Source: CALMEC01 sp963765105 (GTDB lineage: Bacteria; Actinomycetota; Thermoleophilia; Miltoncostaeales; Miltoncostaeaceae). Taken from it: DNA of 64,000 nt. The notes beneath the pieces are model-generated. The model saw only the letters and a program-made list of their open reading frames with translations, ran no database searches and had not been told where the DNA came from. The position numbers were made by a program, and so were the translations under genes. Shown in pieces: positions 25,004-32,269 of the stretch (position 1 is its first letter; every line of letters begins with the position of its first letter). Location of the stretch: the NCBI GenBank assembly GCA_963765105.1, contig CAVXUW010000004.1, positions 868,001-932,000 on the forward strand. The letters are read 5' to 3'.

Positions 25004-25615
25004 TCATTGAGCCCACGACGCCCGCGCCCTTGGCTCGAACTCGGGACAGTCGACACGGAGACTGTCGTCGGGGAGCGCAATGTCGAGAAGAGTGCACCGC
25101 CGGGATGTACCGTCAACCATGAAGTTGCAGGAGAGGCACGTGCGTGCGACCGCGACGATCCCCCGTCGATGGAAGCTGGCAATCACCTCAAGGAGTGCCG
25201 CCAGGGTTGTGGCGCGATCGTCGTGGTCCAGCTCGCTAAGAGCGTCGATGAGCCCCGTCTCGCTCGCCACGGACCGGGCGATCGCCGCCCCAGCAGCCGT
25301 GGCGGTTACGACGCTTGAACGCCGGTCGGTCGCGTTGCGCCGGCGCTTCACAAGCCCTTTGATCTCCAGTGTGGCGAGCGCGCTGCTGACGGTGGGAGGA
25401 GCCAAGTCGAGCCGCTGAGCCAGTCGCGCGGCGCGCGGGCGCGACTCCTCCGTCAGGCAGAGCTGGAGCAGAAGCTCGAGCTGGAGCGGGGTAAGGTCAC
25501 GCGCCGTCGCCTGGTCCTGCCGAAACGCGCGGAGTGAGTGGGCGGCACGTTCGATGGCTGCGGACAGCCGAATGGTGAGATCGAGCTCGTCGTGATCACT
25601 TTGAGGCACGCCCAT
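25004..25615 (-). CDS. MarR-family regulator with C-terminal Cys cluster
   Basis: 203 residues from ATG 25615. The winged helix-turn-helix core is LTPLQLELLLQLCLTEESRP, LAQRLDLAPPTVSSALATLE, IKGLVKRRRNATDRRSSVV. A C-terminal extension carries four Cys: CLSCNFMVDGTSRRCTLLDI and RVDCPEFEP. This CxxC..C..C set is likely a metal or Fe-S site, making the regulator redox- or metal-responsive. It lies 26 bp downstream of the protoglobin gene on the same strand, so gas or redox sensing linked to the globin is a reasonable inference. Confidence 0.82.
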   Translation of the reverse strand: MGVPQSDHDELDLTIRLSAAIERAAHSLRAFRQDQATARDLTPLQLELLLQLCLTEESRPRAARLAQRLDLAPPTVSSALATLEIKGLVKRRRNATDRRSSVVTATAAGAAIARSVASETGLIDALSELDHDDRATTLAALLEVIASFHRRGIVAVARTCLSCNFMVDGTSRRCTLLDIALPDDSLRVDCPEFEPRARASWAQ

Positions 25616-25641
25616 ATGCTCGCAGCGTTCTGGCCCAAGGG

Positions 25642-26223
25642 CTACCAACCACGCTCCACGTACGGTTGCGTCCACAATGCTGCCTGGAGCGTGACCGACT
25701 TGAACCACGCCGCATGCATGGCGTCGAGCTCGTCGCCTTCCGTACCCTTGGCAAGGAAACCACGGATCGTGAACGTAATCGGGAAGATCAGCGAGACCAG
25801 GTAGCGCATGGGGACGTGATCGGACGTCGACTGCACGGAGTCGGTTCGGTTCTTGCCGACGAAGTGGTGCCGCCGAGCGATCTCGTTCTGGTAGGCGAGC
25901 CAGTCGGCATCGTAGGGACGCCGGCACGTGTCGAGTATCCATCGCCCGAACCGGGCACGCACACGTCCGAGGTAGTCGCCGTCGGGGGAACCATCTTTTC
26001 CGCTGAAAGTCGCGACGAGCTGCCCCAGCGAGCCGACATAGCCGTACCAGAGATCCAGAATCTCATCAACTTGAGGCTCGAGGATATCTCCGGCGCGCCG
26101 CAGTAGCGCGACGTCCTCCTCACTCCACAACACCGTTGCCAGCAGAGCATCGAGGTCCTCCGCCGTCACCGGAGACGGATCAAGACCGCCGCCGAAGGTG
26201 TAACCAGGAATAGCCGTGGCCAT
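25642..26223 (-). CDS. protoglobin-domain heme protein
   Basis: 193 residues from ATG 26223 with AAGGAG nine bases upstream. The sequence IPGYTFGG near the N-terminus, then LDLWYGYVGSLGQLVATF, the proximal-His region NEIARRHHFVGKNRTDSVQS, and VPMRYLVSLIFPITFTIRGF are characteristic of single-domain protoglobins. These bind heme and O2, CO or NO. There is no attached output domain. The downstream Cys-rich MarR regulator is probably co-transcribed. Confidence 0.85.
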   Translation of the reverse strand: MATAIPGYTFGGGLDPSPVTAEDLDALLATVLWSEEDVALLRRAGDILEPQVDEILDLWYGYVGSLGQLVATFSGKDGSPDGDYLGRVRARFGRWILDTCRRPYDADWLAYQNEIARRHHFVGKNRTDSVQSTSDHVPMRYLVSLIFPITFTIRGFLAKGTEGDELDAMHAAWFKSVTLQAALWTQPYVERGW

Positions 26224-26253
26224 GAGAACTCCTTCTGTTGGAAACAGGACCAT

Positions 26254-26264
26254 TAGGAGTCCTA
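26254..26264. promoter_or_regulatory. dyad upstream of the protoglobin-marR operon
   Basis: TAGGA-G-TCCTA is an 11-bp perfect dyad 31 bp upstream of the protoglobin start. On the minus strand the heptamer TAATGGT occurs twice around it at 15-bp spacing. It could be the MarR autoregulatory operator. Confidence 0.35.
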
Positions 26265-26447
26265 CCATTAATTCGGCGCCGCCGCTGGAGCACCGGATTC
26301 GTCTGGACGCGGACTCACCACGTCGCACCGGTGTGGTCAGTGGTCGAATCGCAATCTCCCGTGCGAAACCCCTCATCAACGCGTGGATCGCGAATTCGTA
26401 ACGAGCAGAGCCTGGGTGTGGGGGAAATCCCTTGCTACGGTGCCGGA

Positions 26448-27263
26448 ATGAGCACAGACACAACGAAGTTTTCCGTGATGGTTGATGGCGAGCTGGTCCC
26501 GGCGGGCGAGCCGGCCACGATCGAGATGGACGACGGCCTCGTTCGCGGCGACGGCGTCTTTGAGGGAATGCGCTTCTACGGGCGTCAACCGCGGACCCCG
26601 GAGGCCCACCTCGAACGCCTTGCGAAATCGGGATCCGGCGTCGGTATACCCGTCGACGTCGACCGGTTACGTTCGGAGATGTCGGCTTTTGGTGAGGCCA
26701 CGATCAATGCCGATTGCAGCGTGCGTTTGATGCTCACTCGGGGCGGACATGTCATCTGGCGTGAGGAGCCCGTCCCCAGCTTTCCCGACGGACAAAGCCT
26801 CTTCCCCATCGCTCACCGCGTCACGCCGATGCTGATCGGCGTCAAGACACTCTCCTATGCCAGCAACATGCGCGCCCAACGCATGGCGAAAGACCAGGGC
26901 TCGCACGACGCCCTCATGTTCCGCATCGAGGACCGCGCCATTCTCGAGGGCCCCACCACGTCGTTCGGATGGCTCGAAGGCGACACGCTGGTGTTCCCGC
27001 CCATCGACATCGGCGTGCTCGACTCGATCACCCGTCGCATCGCGATGGAGGCCGTGCCGAGCGCCGAACGTGAGCGCACCTTGGACGACCTGGCAAAGTC
27101 CGACGGTGCGTTTCTGCTGTCGAGCTACCAGCAATGCGTGCCCGTCCACACCGTGGTGGGCGTCGCGACGTGGGATATCTCGTCACCGAAGATCCGCGAG
27201 GTCGCGGCCGCTGTCGATGCGCTCTGTGTCGCCAAGGTCGAACCGGTGAGCGCCACCGCATAG
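26448..27263 (+). CDS. class IV PLP aminotransferase (BCAT/ADC lyase type)
   Basis: 271 residues from ATG 26448. The family pattern is clear: VMVDGELVPAGEPATIEMDD, GDGVFEGMRFYGRQPRTPEAHLERL, the Schiff-base lysine Lys133 in GVKTLSYASNM, and RAILEGPTTSFGWLEG that holds the PLP phosphate. Members are branched-chain or D-amino acid aminotransferases or 4-amino-4-deoxychorismate lyases. The short length and the absence of a clear BCAT-specific loop leave the substrate open. An acylphosphatase gene starts 3 bp downstream, so both are probably one transcript. Confidence 0.85.
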   Translation: MSTDTTKFSVMVDGELVPAGEPATIEMDDGLVRGDGVFEGMRFYGRQPRTPEAHLERLAKSGSGVGIPVDVDRLRSEMSAFGEATINADCSVRLMLTRGGHVIWREEPVPSFPDGQSLFPIAHRVTPMLIGVKTLSYASNMRAQRMAKDQGSHDALMFRIEDRAILEGPTTSFGWLEGDTLVFPPIDIGVLDSITRRIAMEAVPSAERERTLDDLAKSDGAFLLSSYQQCVPVHTVVGVATWDISSPKIREVAAAVDALCVAKVEPVSATA

Positions 27264-27266
27264 CTT

Positions 27267-27587
27267 GTGACATCCGAGGTCATCCGGCGTCGCGTGATTG
27301 TGAGCGGCCGCGTTCAGGGCGTGTTCTTCCGCGAGACGACGCGGCAGACCGCCCAGGCCGTTGATCTGGCCGGCTGGGTGCGCAACCTCGCGGACGGCAC
27401 CCTGGAAGCAGTCTTCGAAGGCTCGCGTGACGCCGTGGAGCAACTCGTCGATTTCTGCCGCACCGGGCCACCAAACGCGCGGGTCGACGAGATGACCGTC
27501 ACCGAGGAAACAGCGATCGGTGCCACTACCTTCGTCTTCGAGCAAACCGGCACCCCCGGATCGGATCCCCCACCGCGTCCCTTGTAG
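27267..27587 (+). CDS. acyP: acylphosphatase
   Basis: 106 residues from GTG 27267. The acylphosphatase motifs are intact: RVIVSGRVQGVFFRETTRQ with the phosphate-binding Arg22, and GWVRNLADGTLEAVFEG with the catalytic Asn. It hydrolyses acyl phosphates such as acetyl phosphate or 1,3-bisphosphoglycerate in the cytoplasm. A Pro-rich C-terminal tail (GSDPPPRP) is extra. The gene lies 3 bp after the aminotransferase stop. Confidence 0.93.
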   Translation: MTSEVIRRRVIVSGRVQGVFFRETTRQTAQAVDLAGWVRNLADGTLEAVFEGSRDAVEQLVDFCRTGPPNARVDEMTVTEETAIGATTFVFEQTGTPGSDPPPRPL

Positions 27588-27645
27588 CCCCGGGTCATGA
27601 GCTGGACGGGCCGTCTATCATGTGCCCGCATCACTCGCCGCACAC

Positions 27646-27718
27646 GCCCCCATCGTCTAGCGGCCTAGGACACTGGCCTTTCACGCCGGCGGCACGGGTT
27701 CGAATCCCGTTGGGGGTA
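27646..27718 (+). tRNA. tRNA-Glu (UUC)
   Basis: A cloverleaf can be drawn. The acceptor stem is GCCCCCA/TGGGGGT, the anticodon loop CTTTCAC gives anticodon UUC, and the T-arm is CGGGTTCGAATCCCG. CCA is not encoded. The first attC-like half element begins at the next base. Confidence 0.95.
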
Positions 27719-27754
27719 TTTCGAACGTCGCCGGTTTGGTTGAGCTGGTGCGAC
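27719..27754 (-). repeat. attC-like repeat, partial (copy A1), abutting tRNA-Glu
   Basis: TCGAACGTCGCCGGTTTGGT followed by TGAGCTGGTGCGAC matches the inner and right-hand part of the full repeat as written on the plus strand, but the terminal inverted repeat is missing. It begins directly at the tRNA 3' end. Confidence 0.6.
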
Positions 27755-27765
27755 TGCTGCCGGTT

Positions 27766-27816
27766 CACGATGCGGGACGGTTCAACTTCAACTTGAATCG
27801 CGCGAGGTGTGTCTTC
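27766..27816 (-). repeat. attC-like repeat, partial (copy A2)
   Basis: CACGATGCGGGACGGTTCAA then CTTCAACTTGAATCGCGCGA and GGTGTGTCTTCG match the left-hand part, as written on the plus strand, of the complete copies, including the GTTCAAC core. The right half is lost at the border of the ArsR cassette. It shares the flank CACGATGCGGGACGG with the copies at 31004 and 33188. Confidence 0.65.
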
Positions 27817-27979
27817 GTTGTCACTAATACAACGTTTTGCCTGCTCAAAGTGTTTTCTTATGGTCCGATCGCTCTGCTCGCGTGGACTTTTCTCTTCAAG
27901 AGCGAATCATCGAATCGCATCGAATTGAGTCGATTTGGGAGTGAAGGCGGCCGTCAACTCGGCGGGCGCTCAGCCTCCC

Positions 27980-28027
27980 TTGCTTGCCGTCAATCCGTGT
28001 TGTATACTGAACCATATGGTTCAGTAT
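27980..28027 (+). promoter_or_regulatory. arsR promoter with 24-bp perfect palindrome over the start codon
   Basis: TTGCTT (27980-27985), 17 bp, then TATACT (28003-28008) form a good promoter whose predicted start is at or next to the ATG at 28016, giving a leaderless mRNA. The palindrome 28004-28027, half-site ATACTGAACCAT, overlaps the -10 box and the start codon. This is an ideal site for autorepression. Confidence 0.75.
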
Positions 28028-28363
28028 TTCAAGACTCACTTCGATGCCTCGTTCGGCGCGCTCTCAGACTCCACCCGACGCGGCGTCCTGGAGCAGCTCG
28101 GGCGTGCAGACGCTTCGATCACGGACCTTGCCGAGAGGTTCCACATGACCCTCACGGGCATGAAGAAGCACGTCGGCGTCTTGGAGCAGGCGGGACTGGT
28201 CTCCACGGAGAAGGTCGGGCGCGTGCGGACCTGCAGGCTCGGGCTGCGCCGACTGGAGGAGGAGGCGGCATGGATCGAGAGGTACCGCCAGCTCTGGGAC
28301 GCACGCTTCGACGAGTTGGACAAGGTCATCGAGGAACTGAAACGGAAGGAGAACGGTCGATGA
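28016..28363 (+). CDS. ArsR-family transcriptional regulator
   Basis: 115 residues from ATG 28016, inside the palindrome. The winged helix is typical: FGALSDSTRRGVLEQLGRAD, SITDLAERFHMTLTGMKKHV, LEQAGLVSTEKVGRVRTCRL. The C-terminal helix WIERYRQLWDARFDELDKVI is the pattern of the ArsR regulators paired with AHSA1/SRPBCC proteins. No metal-binding ELCVCDL motif is seen. The stop overlaps the next gene's ATG (ATGA). It is likely an autorepressor of the two-gene operon. It lies within the cassette array, on the strand opposite to most cassette genes. Confidence 0.9.
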   Translation: MVQYFKTHFDASFGALSDSTRRGVLEQLGRADASITDLAERFHMTLTGMKKHVGVLEQAGLVSTEKVGRVRTCRLGLRRLEEEAAWIERYRQLWDARFDELDKVIEELKRKENGR

Positions 28364-28884
28364 ACGCAAGAAAAGACACTGAGCCCAACCCCACGACGAA
28401 CCGCACGACGGTGGAACCGAAGTCCGAGCGCGAGGTCGTCGTCACGCGAACCTTCGACGCCCCGGCTCGCATCGTCTTTCAGGCGTGGACCACTCCCGCG
28501 CTGTTCAAGCGGTGGTGGGTACCGAAGTCGATGCCTCTGGCCCTGCTCTCCTACGAAGCGGATATTCGTACGGGAGGCGTCTACCGTCTCGTGTTCGACG
28601 TCGACGGCACGAAGACGATGGCGTTCTTCGGCAAGTACATCGAAGTGAAACCGCACTCGCGAATCGTCTGGACGAATGACGAGAGCGGCGAGGATGGGGC
28701 CGTCACGACAGTGACCCTCGAGGAGAAAGGCGAGAAGACACTCATGGTGCTGCACGAGCTCTATCGCTCCAAGGAAGTTCGCGATGCTGCCCTCGCCTCC
28801 GGGGCATACGACGGGATGGGCGAGACGTTCGGACAACTGGACGAGGTGCTCGTCACGCTGCGCGCGAGCGTGGGACGGCCCTGA
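28360..28884 (+). CDS. SRPBCC/AHSA1-family protein
   Basis: 174 residues with the AHSA1-like helix-grip fold. A charged N-terminal tail is followed by REVVVTRTFDAPARIVFQAW, LFKRWWVPKSMPL, GGVYRLVFDVDGTKTMAFFG and a C-terminal helix GMGETFGQLDEVLVTLRA. These proteins bind hydrophobic ligands and often form two-gene operons with an ArsR regulator, as here, with a 4-nt overlap. The physiological ligand is unknown. Confidence 0.88.
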   Translation: MNARKDTEPNPTTNRTTVEPKSEREVVVTRTFDAPARIVFQAWTTPALFKRWWVPKSMPLALLSYEADIRTGGVYRLVFDVDGTKTMAFFGKYIEVKPHSRIVWTNDESGEDGAVTTVTLEEKGEKTLMVLHELYRSKEVRDAALASGAYDGMGETFGQLDEVLVTLRASVGRP

Positions 28885-28917
28885 AGTCGTCGATCTCGCG
28901 GTCGGTCGCCTGGGTCT

Positions 28918-29121
28918 TCACGACGCGGAAGAGAACCCAACGAGGTCCTCGCCGCGCTCGACGACAAGACCGAGGCTGTGGTCCTCGAGCTCGAACCTCA
29001 ACGGCAACCCGTCGACTGGAATCACGTCCGCTCGGTGCGGATTCCACCGAGTCGCCAAGCACTCAAAACACAACCCACCCAGGGCCTTTGAGCCACCCAC
29101 ACCCCGCGGGTAATCGCACAT
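28918..29121 (-). CDS. possible small cassette protein
   Basis: A 67-codon frame starting ATG 29121, just inside the border of the repeat at 29137. The product MCDYPRGVGGSKALGGLCFE continues to VDGLPLRFELEDHSLGLVVE and looks protein-like in the second half. It is convergent with the AHSA1 gene and on the strand used by most cassette genes. No homology is recognised and there is no clear ribosome-binding site. Confidence 0.35.
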   Translation of the reverse strand: MCDYPRGVGGSKALGGLCFECLATRWNPHRADVIPVDGLPLRFELEDHSLGLVVERGEDLVGFSSAS

Positions 29122-29136
29122 CGCGAACTACTTCAA

Positions 29137-29210
29137 GTTCAACTTGAAACGCGCGAGGTGTATTTCGAAGCGTCGCCAGTTTGGTTGAGCTGGGGCGATG
29201 CGGATTGAAC
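29137..29210 (-). repeat. attC-like site (copy B), 74 bp
   Basis: Core boxes on the plus strand are GTTCAAC (29137-29143) and ATTGAAC (29204-29210). Between them the conserved interior TTGAAACGCGCGAGGTGTAT, TTCGAAGCGTCGCCAGTTTG, GTTGAGCTGGGGCGATG can be aligned with copies C, D and F. Read on the minus strand it follows the small ORF 29236-29448 by 25 bp. Confidence 0.7.
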
Positions 29211-29235
29211 CCCGGGTAGTCGCCCTTCCCGACGA

Positions 29236-29448
29236 TCAGAAGTACGGAGGAAACCGGCGGAGGCGACAGATACCGACCCACTCGGTCGACGGTGGATCGC
29301 GCGGGAAATCCTCGACCCATGCGACACCGGTCTGTGGACGTCGCAGAAGCCGCGCGCCTCGATCATCGGCCACTTGGACAAGATGCTTCCGATGCGCAAG
29401 TGCGTCGTCTCCCTTCAGCTCCCGAAACTCATCGCAGCGACAGGTCAT
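29236..29448 (-). CDS. small cassette-encoded hypothetical protein
   Basis: 70 residues from ATG 29448: MTCRCDEFRELKGDDALAHR, then LVQVADDRGARLLRRPQTGV, AWVEDFPRDPPSTEW, ending CRLRRFPPYF. The pattern (Cys-rich start, WxEDFP, EW, RLRR) looks like a genuine small protein fold of the sort found as single-gene cassettes. It is the only plausible gene in a 421-bp interval bounded by two repeats and has its 3' end next to copy B. Function unknown; an immunity-like role is possible. Confidence 0.45.
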   Translation of the reverse strand: MTCRCDEFRELKGDDALAHRKHLVQVADDRGARLLRRPQTGVAWVEDFPRDPPSTEWVGICRLRRFPPYF

Positions 29449-29556
29449 GTGACCGCACGCCACGCCCACCAGCTCGGGTCGGCGGCCTGCTGGGGCTGTT
29501 CGAACCCAGGCTCGCCGCCACCAGGACAGCGCCTCAACCACTTTTCGATGCTTGAC

Positions 29557-29637
29557 GGTTCAACGTCAACGTGAATCGCGCCAGGTGTGTCTCGAATGTC
29601 TCGGGTTTGGTTGGGCCGGCGCGACTCAAGTTGAATC
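29557..29637 (-). repeat. attC-like site (copy D), 81 bp
   Basis: The ends GGTTCAAC (29557-29564) and GTTGAATC (29630-29637) are inverted repeats. Internal boxes TCGCGCC and GGCGCGA pair perfectly, giving the two-stem architecture (outer R''/R', inner L''/L') of an attC site. It ends two bases from the stop codon of the minus-strand ATPase gene. Confidence 0.75.
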
Positions 29638-29638
29638 T

Positions 29639-30886
29639 CTACGCGCCCAACGCACCGATTGGGATTACGTGGATTCCGTCGGGCCGGACGAAACCAAGCC
29701 CGCTTCCGACGATAATTCCGAGGAGCGCCGGTTCGCCGCGTTTGGTGGTGTCGACTCTTCGGCGGAATTCGCTGAGGCTCTCGGCCGCTTGGTCGATCTG
29801 ACCGATCCCGAGTTTGATCTCAAAGGCAGCCCAACGATCACCGGTGTCGACAATGGCGTCGACCTCGAGGCCCGTTTGGTCGCGGTAGTGAAGGACCTGG
29901 CCGTCGAGCGGTTGGGCATAGACGCGCAAGTCTCGGACGACGACCGACTCAAAGAGGAAGCCCAGCGTATTCAAATCCGCCTTGAGACTCGCCGACGTCG
30001 CACGCATCGCCGCCGCAGCCAAGGACGGATCGGCAAAGTGGCGCTTCGGAGACGTCCGTAGTTGGTGACTGGATCTCAGATGCGTGTTCCAGGCAGGCTG
30101 GTCTTCGATCACCATCAGTCGCGCAAGGGCAGACAGGTAGTCGCCCACCGTGTCGTCAGTAACACGCGTCGCGGCCCCCGACGCCTCCTCCGCAAGCGTT
30201 TTCAAGGAAACGGTCGCGGCCACATTCCGCGCCAGGCTTCGAAGCACGGCATCGAGACGTTCAGGATCACGCCGGACACTGTCGACCGCCCTGATGTCGG
30301 TACGCGTTATTCGGTCGAGGTAGTCACGGTTCGATCGTGCCGCGTCCTGGGGCGACATCAGGCGATTGCCTGGCCACCCGCCGCGCATAACCTCCGCAAT
30401 CAGATCGTCGAGCGAGAGCCCTGGGTCTGCGCTCCGACTCTCGTCGCCGTCGAACAACCGGGCCAGGGATATCGCGCCGGAGCTGTTGCCAAGCTCCAGG
30501 AAAGACATTGGGCGCATCTGAATGCGGGCAAAGCGACCAGCGCCGCTATGGCGTGTGTGTTCGTTGTTGGGTGTGGCGGAGCCCGTCAGGATGAACTGGC
30601 CAGGAATTCCTCGCTCATCGACCTCGCGACGCACGTAGTTCCAGAGGTCGGGGTAGACCTGCCACACGTCGACGAGGTGGGGTGGGTTGCCCTGCAGCAA
30701 TAGACGCGGGTCGACCTGCATCTTCTGCGCCGCACCGGGATCGGCGTCCAGCAGATTCTCACTCCTGGCGTGCCGTCGGGCGGTCGCTGTCTTGCCACAC
30801 GCTTTCGGACCGTCGACCAAGACCGCGCCAGAAGAGCGTAGGCGGTCCTGGATTTCTTCGTCCACGATCCTCGGCAGGTATGGCAT
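29639..30886 (-). CDS. AAA-type ATPase with C-terminal DUF4143 nuclease-like domain
   Basis: 415 residues from ATG 30886. The N-terminal AAA_14 ATPase has Walker A DGPKACGKTATA (26-35), then WQVYPDLWNYVRREVDERG and the sensor strand GQFILTGSATPN. The C-terminal DUF4143 domain has a PD-(D/E)XK-like pattern, GLEVDAIVDTGDRWAAFEIKLG. This family is widespread in prokaryotes and often horizontally moved; its role is not settled. Its stop lies 2 bp from attC copy D, and its promoter region carries four 23-nt-spaced CCGGGA repeats. The gene fills a 1.47-kb cassette on its own. Confidence 0.9.
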   Translation of the reverse strand: MPYLPRIVDEEIQDRLRSSGAVLVDGPKACGKTATARRHARSENLLDADPGAAQKMQVDPRLLLQGNPPHLVDVWQVYPDLWNYVRREVDERGIPGQFILTGSATPNNEHTRHSGAGRFARIQMRPMSFLELGNSSGAISLARLFDGDESRSADPGLSLDDLIAEVMRGGWPGNRLMSPQDAARSNRDYLDRITRTDIRAVDSVRRDPERLDAVLRSLARNVAATVSLKTLAEEASGAATRVTDDTVGDYLSALARLMVIEDQPAWNTHLRSSHQLRTSPKRHFADPSLAAAAMRATSASLKADLNTLGFLFESVVVRDLRVYAQPLDGQVLHYRDQTGLEVDAIVDTGDRWAAFEIKLGIGQIDQAAESLSEFRRRVDTTKRGEPALLGIIVGSGLGFVRPDGIHVIPIGALGA

Positions 30887-30910
30887 GAATGGGATTACTA
30901 GGCCATGCAA

Positions 30911-30985
30911 CCGGGAAAATAGAAGCGATACAACCGGGAAGTTGAAAGACACGCGCCCGGGAGATTGCAAGGAATATGACCGGGA
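30911..30985 (-). repeat. four CCGGGA repeats at exact 23-nt spacing
   Basis: CCGGGA occurs at 30911, 30934, 30957 and 30980 (plus strand), each exactly 23 nt apart. The units share a weaker T-G-n-A-A-G at offsets 10-15. They lie 25-99 bp upstream of the ATPase start; on the minus strand a TAGTAAT -10-like box follows. Two helical turns per unit suggests cooperative protein binding on one DNA face. Confidence 0.8.
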
Positions 30986-31003
30986 ACCTGCAAGGGCCCT
31001 CTC

Positions 31004-31078
31004 ACGATGCGGGACGGTTCACGTTCAACGTGAATCGCGCGAGGTGTATGGCCAGCGTCGCCGGAGAAGTTGGGGCTC
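31004..31078 (-). repeat. attC-like site (copy E), degenerate at one end
   Basis: The plus-strand left end GTTCAAC (31023-31029) with the flank CACGATGCGGGACGG and interior GTGAATCGCGCGAGGTGTAT, GCGTCGCCGG is well kept. The other core box has decayed to AGTTGGGGC. The epoxide hydrolase stop codon is at 31106, about 28 bp away. Confidence 0.6.
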
Positions 31079-31105
31079 CACGACCACTGCGCCAGCATCG
31101 GCAGG

Positions 31106-32269
31106 TCAGGCCACGAGCGGGGCCCCTCTCCCCTCGGGCCCCGTCGTATGACTCAGCCCGGCGAAGAACTCCCGGATGTCCCTGGCCAACAGGTCGGGCT
31201 CCTCGGTTGCCGCGAAGTGCCCGCCGCGGGGGAAGACGGTCCACCGGTGGATCTGGTAGAGCCGCTCGTACCACGAGCGGGGTGGCTCGCCTTCGGGGAC
31301 GAACTCGTTGGCGAACACCGCCATGGCGGTCGGTACCCGTACGAGGTCCTCGGGTCCGAGTGTCGTACCGTGCCAGCGGTTGTCGTAGTAGTCGCGCATC
31401 GACGAGGTGATCGATCCGGTGACCCACCAAATCGTCAACATCGTCAGCAGCGCATCCCGACCGAACCGTGCGTCCAGGTCGCCGCCGCTGTCGGACCAGG
31501 AGCGCCACTTGTCCAGCACCCACGCAGCCAGGCCGGCGGGCGAATCGTTGAGGCCGTATCCCAGGGTCTGGGGTCGGGTTGACTGCACCGCACTGTACCC
31601 GCGTTCGGTCTCGTCCCACCGCCTGACATGGTCGACGTAGGCCTGCTCGTCCGCCGACAGAGGCGGACTGTCAGCGCCAAGAGAGGGCGACATCTCCGCG
31701 GTGCTGAGGTGGATGCCCACGATCCGGTCGGGTTGCGACAGCGCCATATGGGTGGCGACCCCGGCGCCGAAGTCACCGCCGTGCGCTCCGTAGCGCCGGT
31801 AGCCCAGCCCCTGCATCAGCCCGTGCCACAGGTCCGCTACAAATGCGCGGTCCACTCCGGTCTGCCGGGGACGTGCCGAGAATGCGTATCCGGGCAGGGA
31901 CGGGACGACCAGATCGAACCGGTCGCCGAGGCGGTCGACCAGGGGGAGCAGCTCGGCGAACGTGCTGGGCCAGCCGTGGGTGAGGACCAGCGCCAGCTGA
32001 TTGCCGACCCGGTGATGGTGGACGAAATGCAGGCGCACCCCGGCCACCTCCGCGATTCGGTGCTCAAACCGGTTGAGATACCGCTCCCGCGCCCGCCAGT
32101 CGAACCCGTCCGCCCAGTACGCCAGCAAGTCGCGAAGATAGTCCAGATCGGTCCCCTGGCTCCACGGTTCACCCGGTGCGGGGTCGGGCCACCGGGTGCG
32201 GCGGATGCGCTCGCACAGGTCATCGAGCACCGCGTCGGGTACCGCCACCTCATAAAGCTCGATCTCCAC
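31106..32269 (-). CDS. epoxide hydrolase (alpha/beta-hydrolase with EHN domain)
   Basis: 387 residues from GTG 32269 (VEIELYEVAVPDAVLDDLCE). The N-terminal EHN lid has RIRRTRWPDP and DWRARERYLNRFEHRI. The catalytic domain has oxyanion motif HGWP (98-101), nucleophile Asp166 in AHGGDFGAG, and the catalytic His351 in GGHFAATEEP. The fold and motifs match juvenile-hormone or limonene-type epoxide hydrolases that add water to epoxides via an ester intermediate. It occupies its own 1.4-kb cassette between repeats E and C. The start is tentative; ATG 32332 in the same frame is also possible. Confidence 0.88.
   Translation of the reverse strand: MEIELYEVAVPDAVLDDLCERIRRTRWPDPAPGEPWSQGTDLDYLRDLLAYWADGFDWRARERYLNRFEHRIAEVAGVRLHFVHHHRVGNQLALVLTHGWPSTFAELLPLVDRLGDRFDLVVPSLPGYAFSARPRQTGVDRAFVADLWHGLMQGLGYRRYGAHGGDFGAGVATHMALSQPDRIVGIHLSTAEMSPSLGADSPPLSADEQAYVDHVRRWDETERGYSAVQSTRPQTLGYGLNDSPAGLAAWVLDKWRSWSDSGGDLDARFGRDALLTMLTIWWVTGSITSSMRDYYDNRWHGTTLGPEDLVRVPTAMAVFANEFVPEGEPPRSWYERLYQIHRWTVFPRGGHFAATEEPDLLARDIREFFAGLSHTTGPEGRGAPLVA

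Noticed and set aside
27736..28884. 382-codon reading that fuses repeat DNA, the ArsR region and the AHSA1 protein
   Set aside because: Accidental in-frame extension; ArsR is read in another frame from ATG 28016, and the AHSA1 start is ATG 28360.
30911..30985. CRISPR array
   Set aside because: Only a 6-nt constant block per 23 nt, and the spacers are partly conserved; too short for repeat-spacer units, no cas genes.
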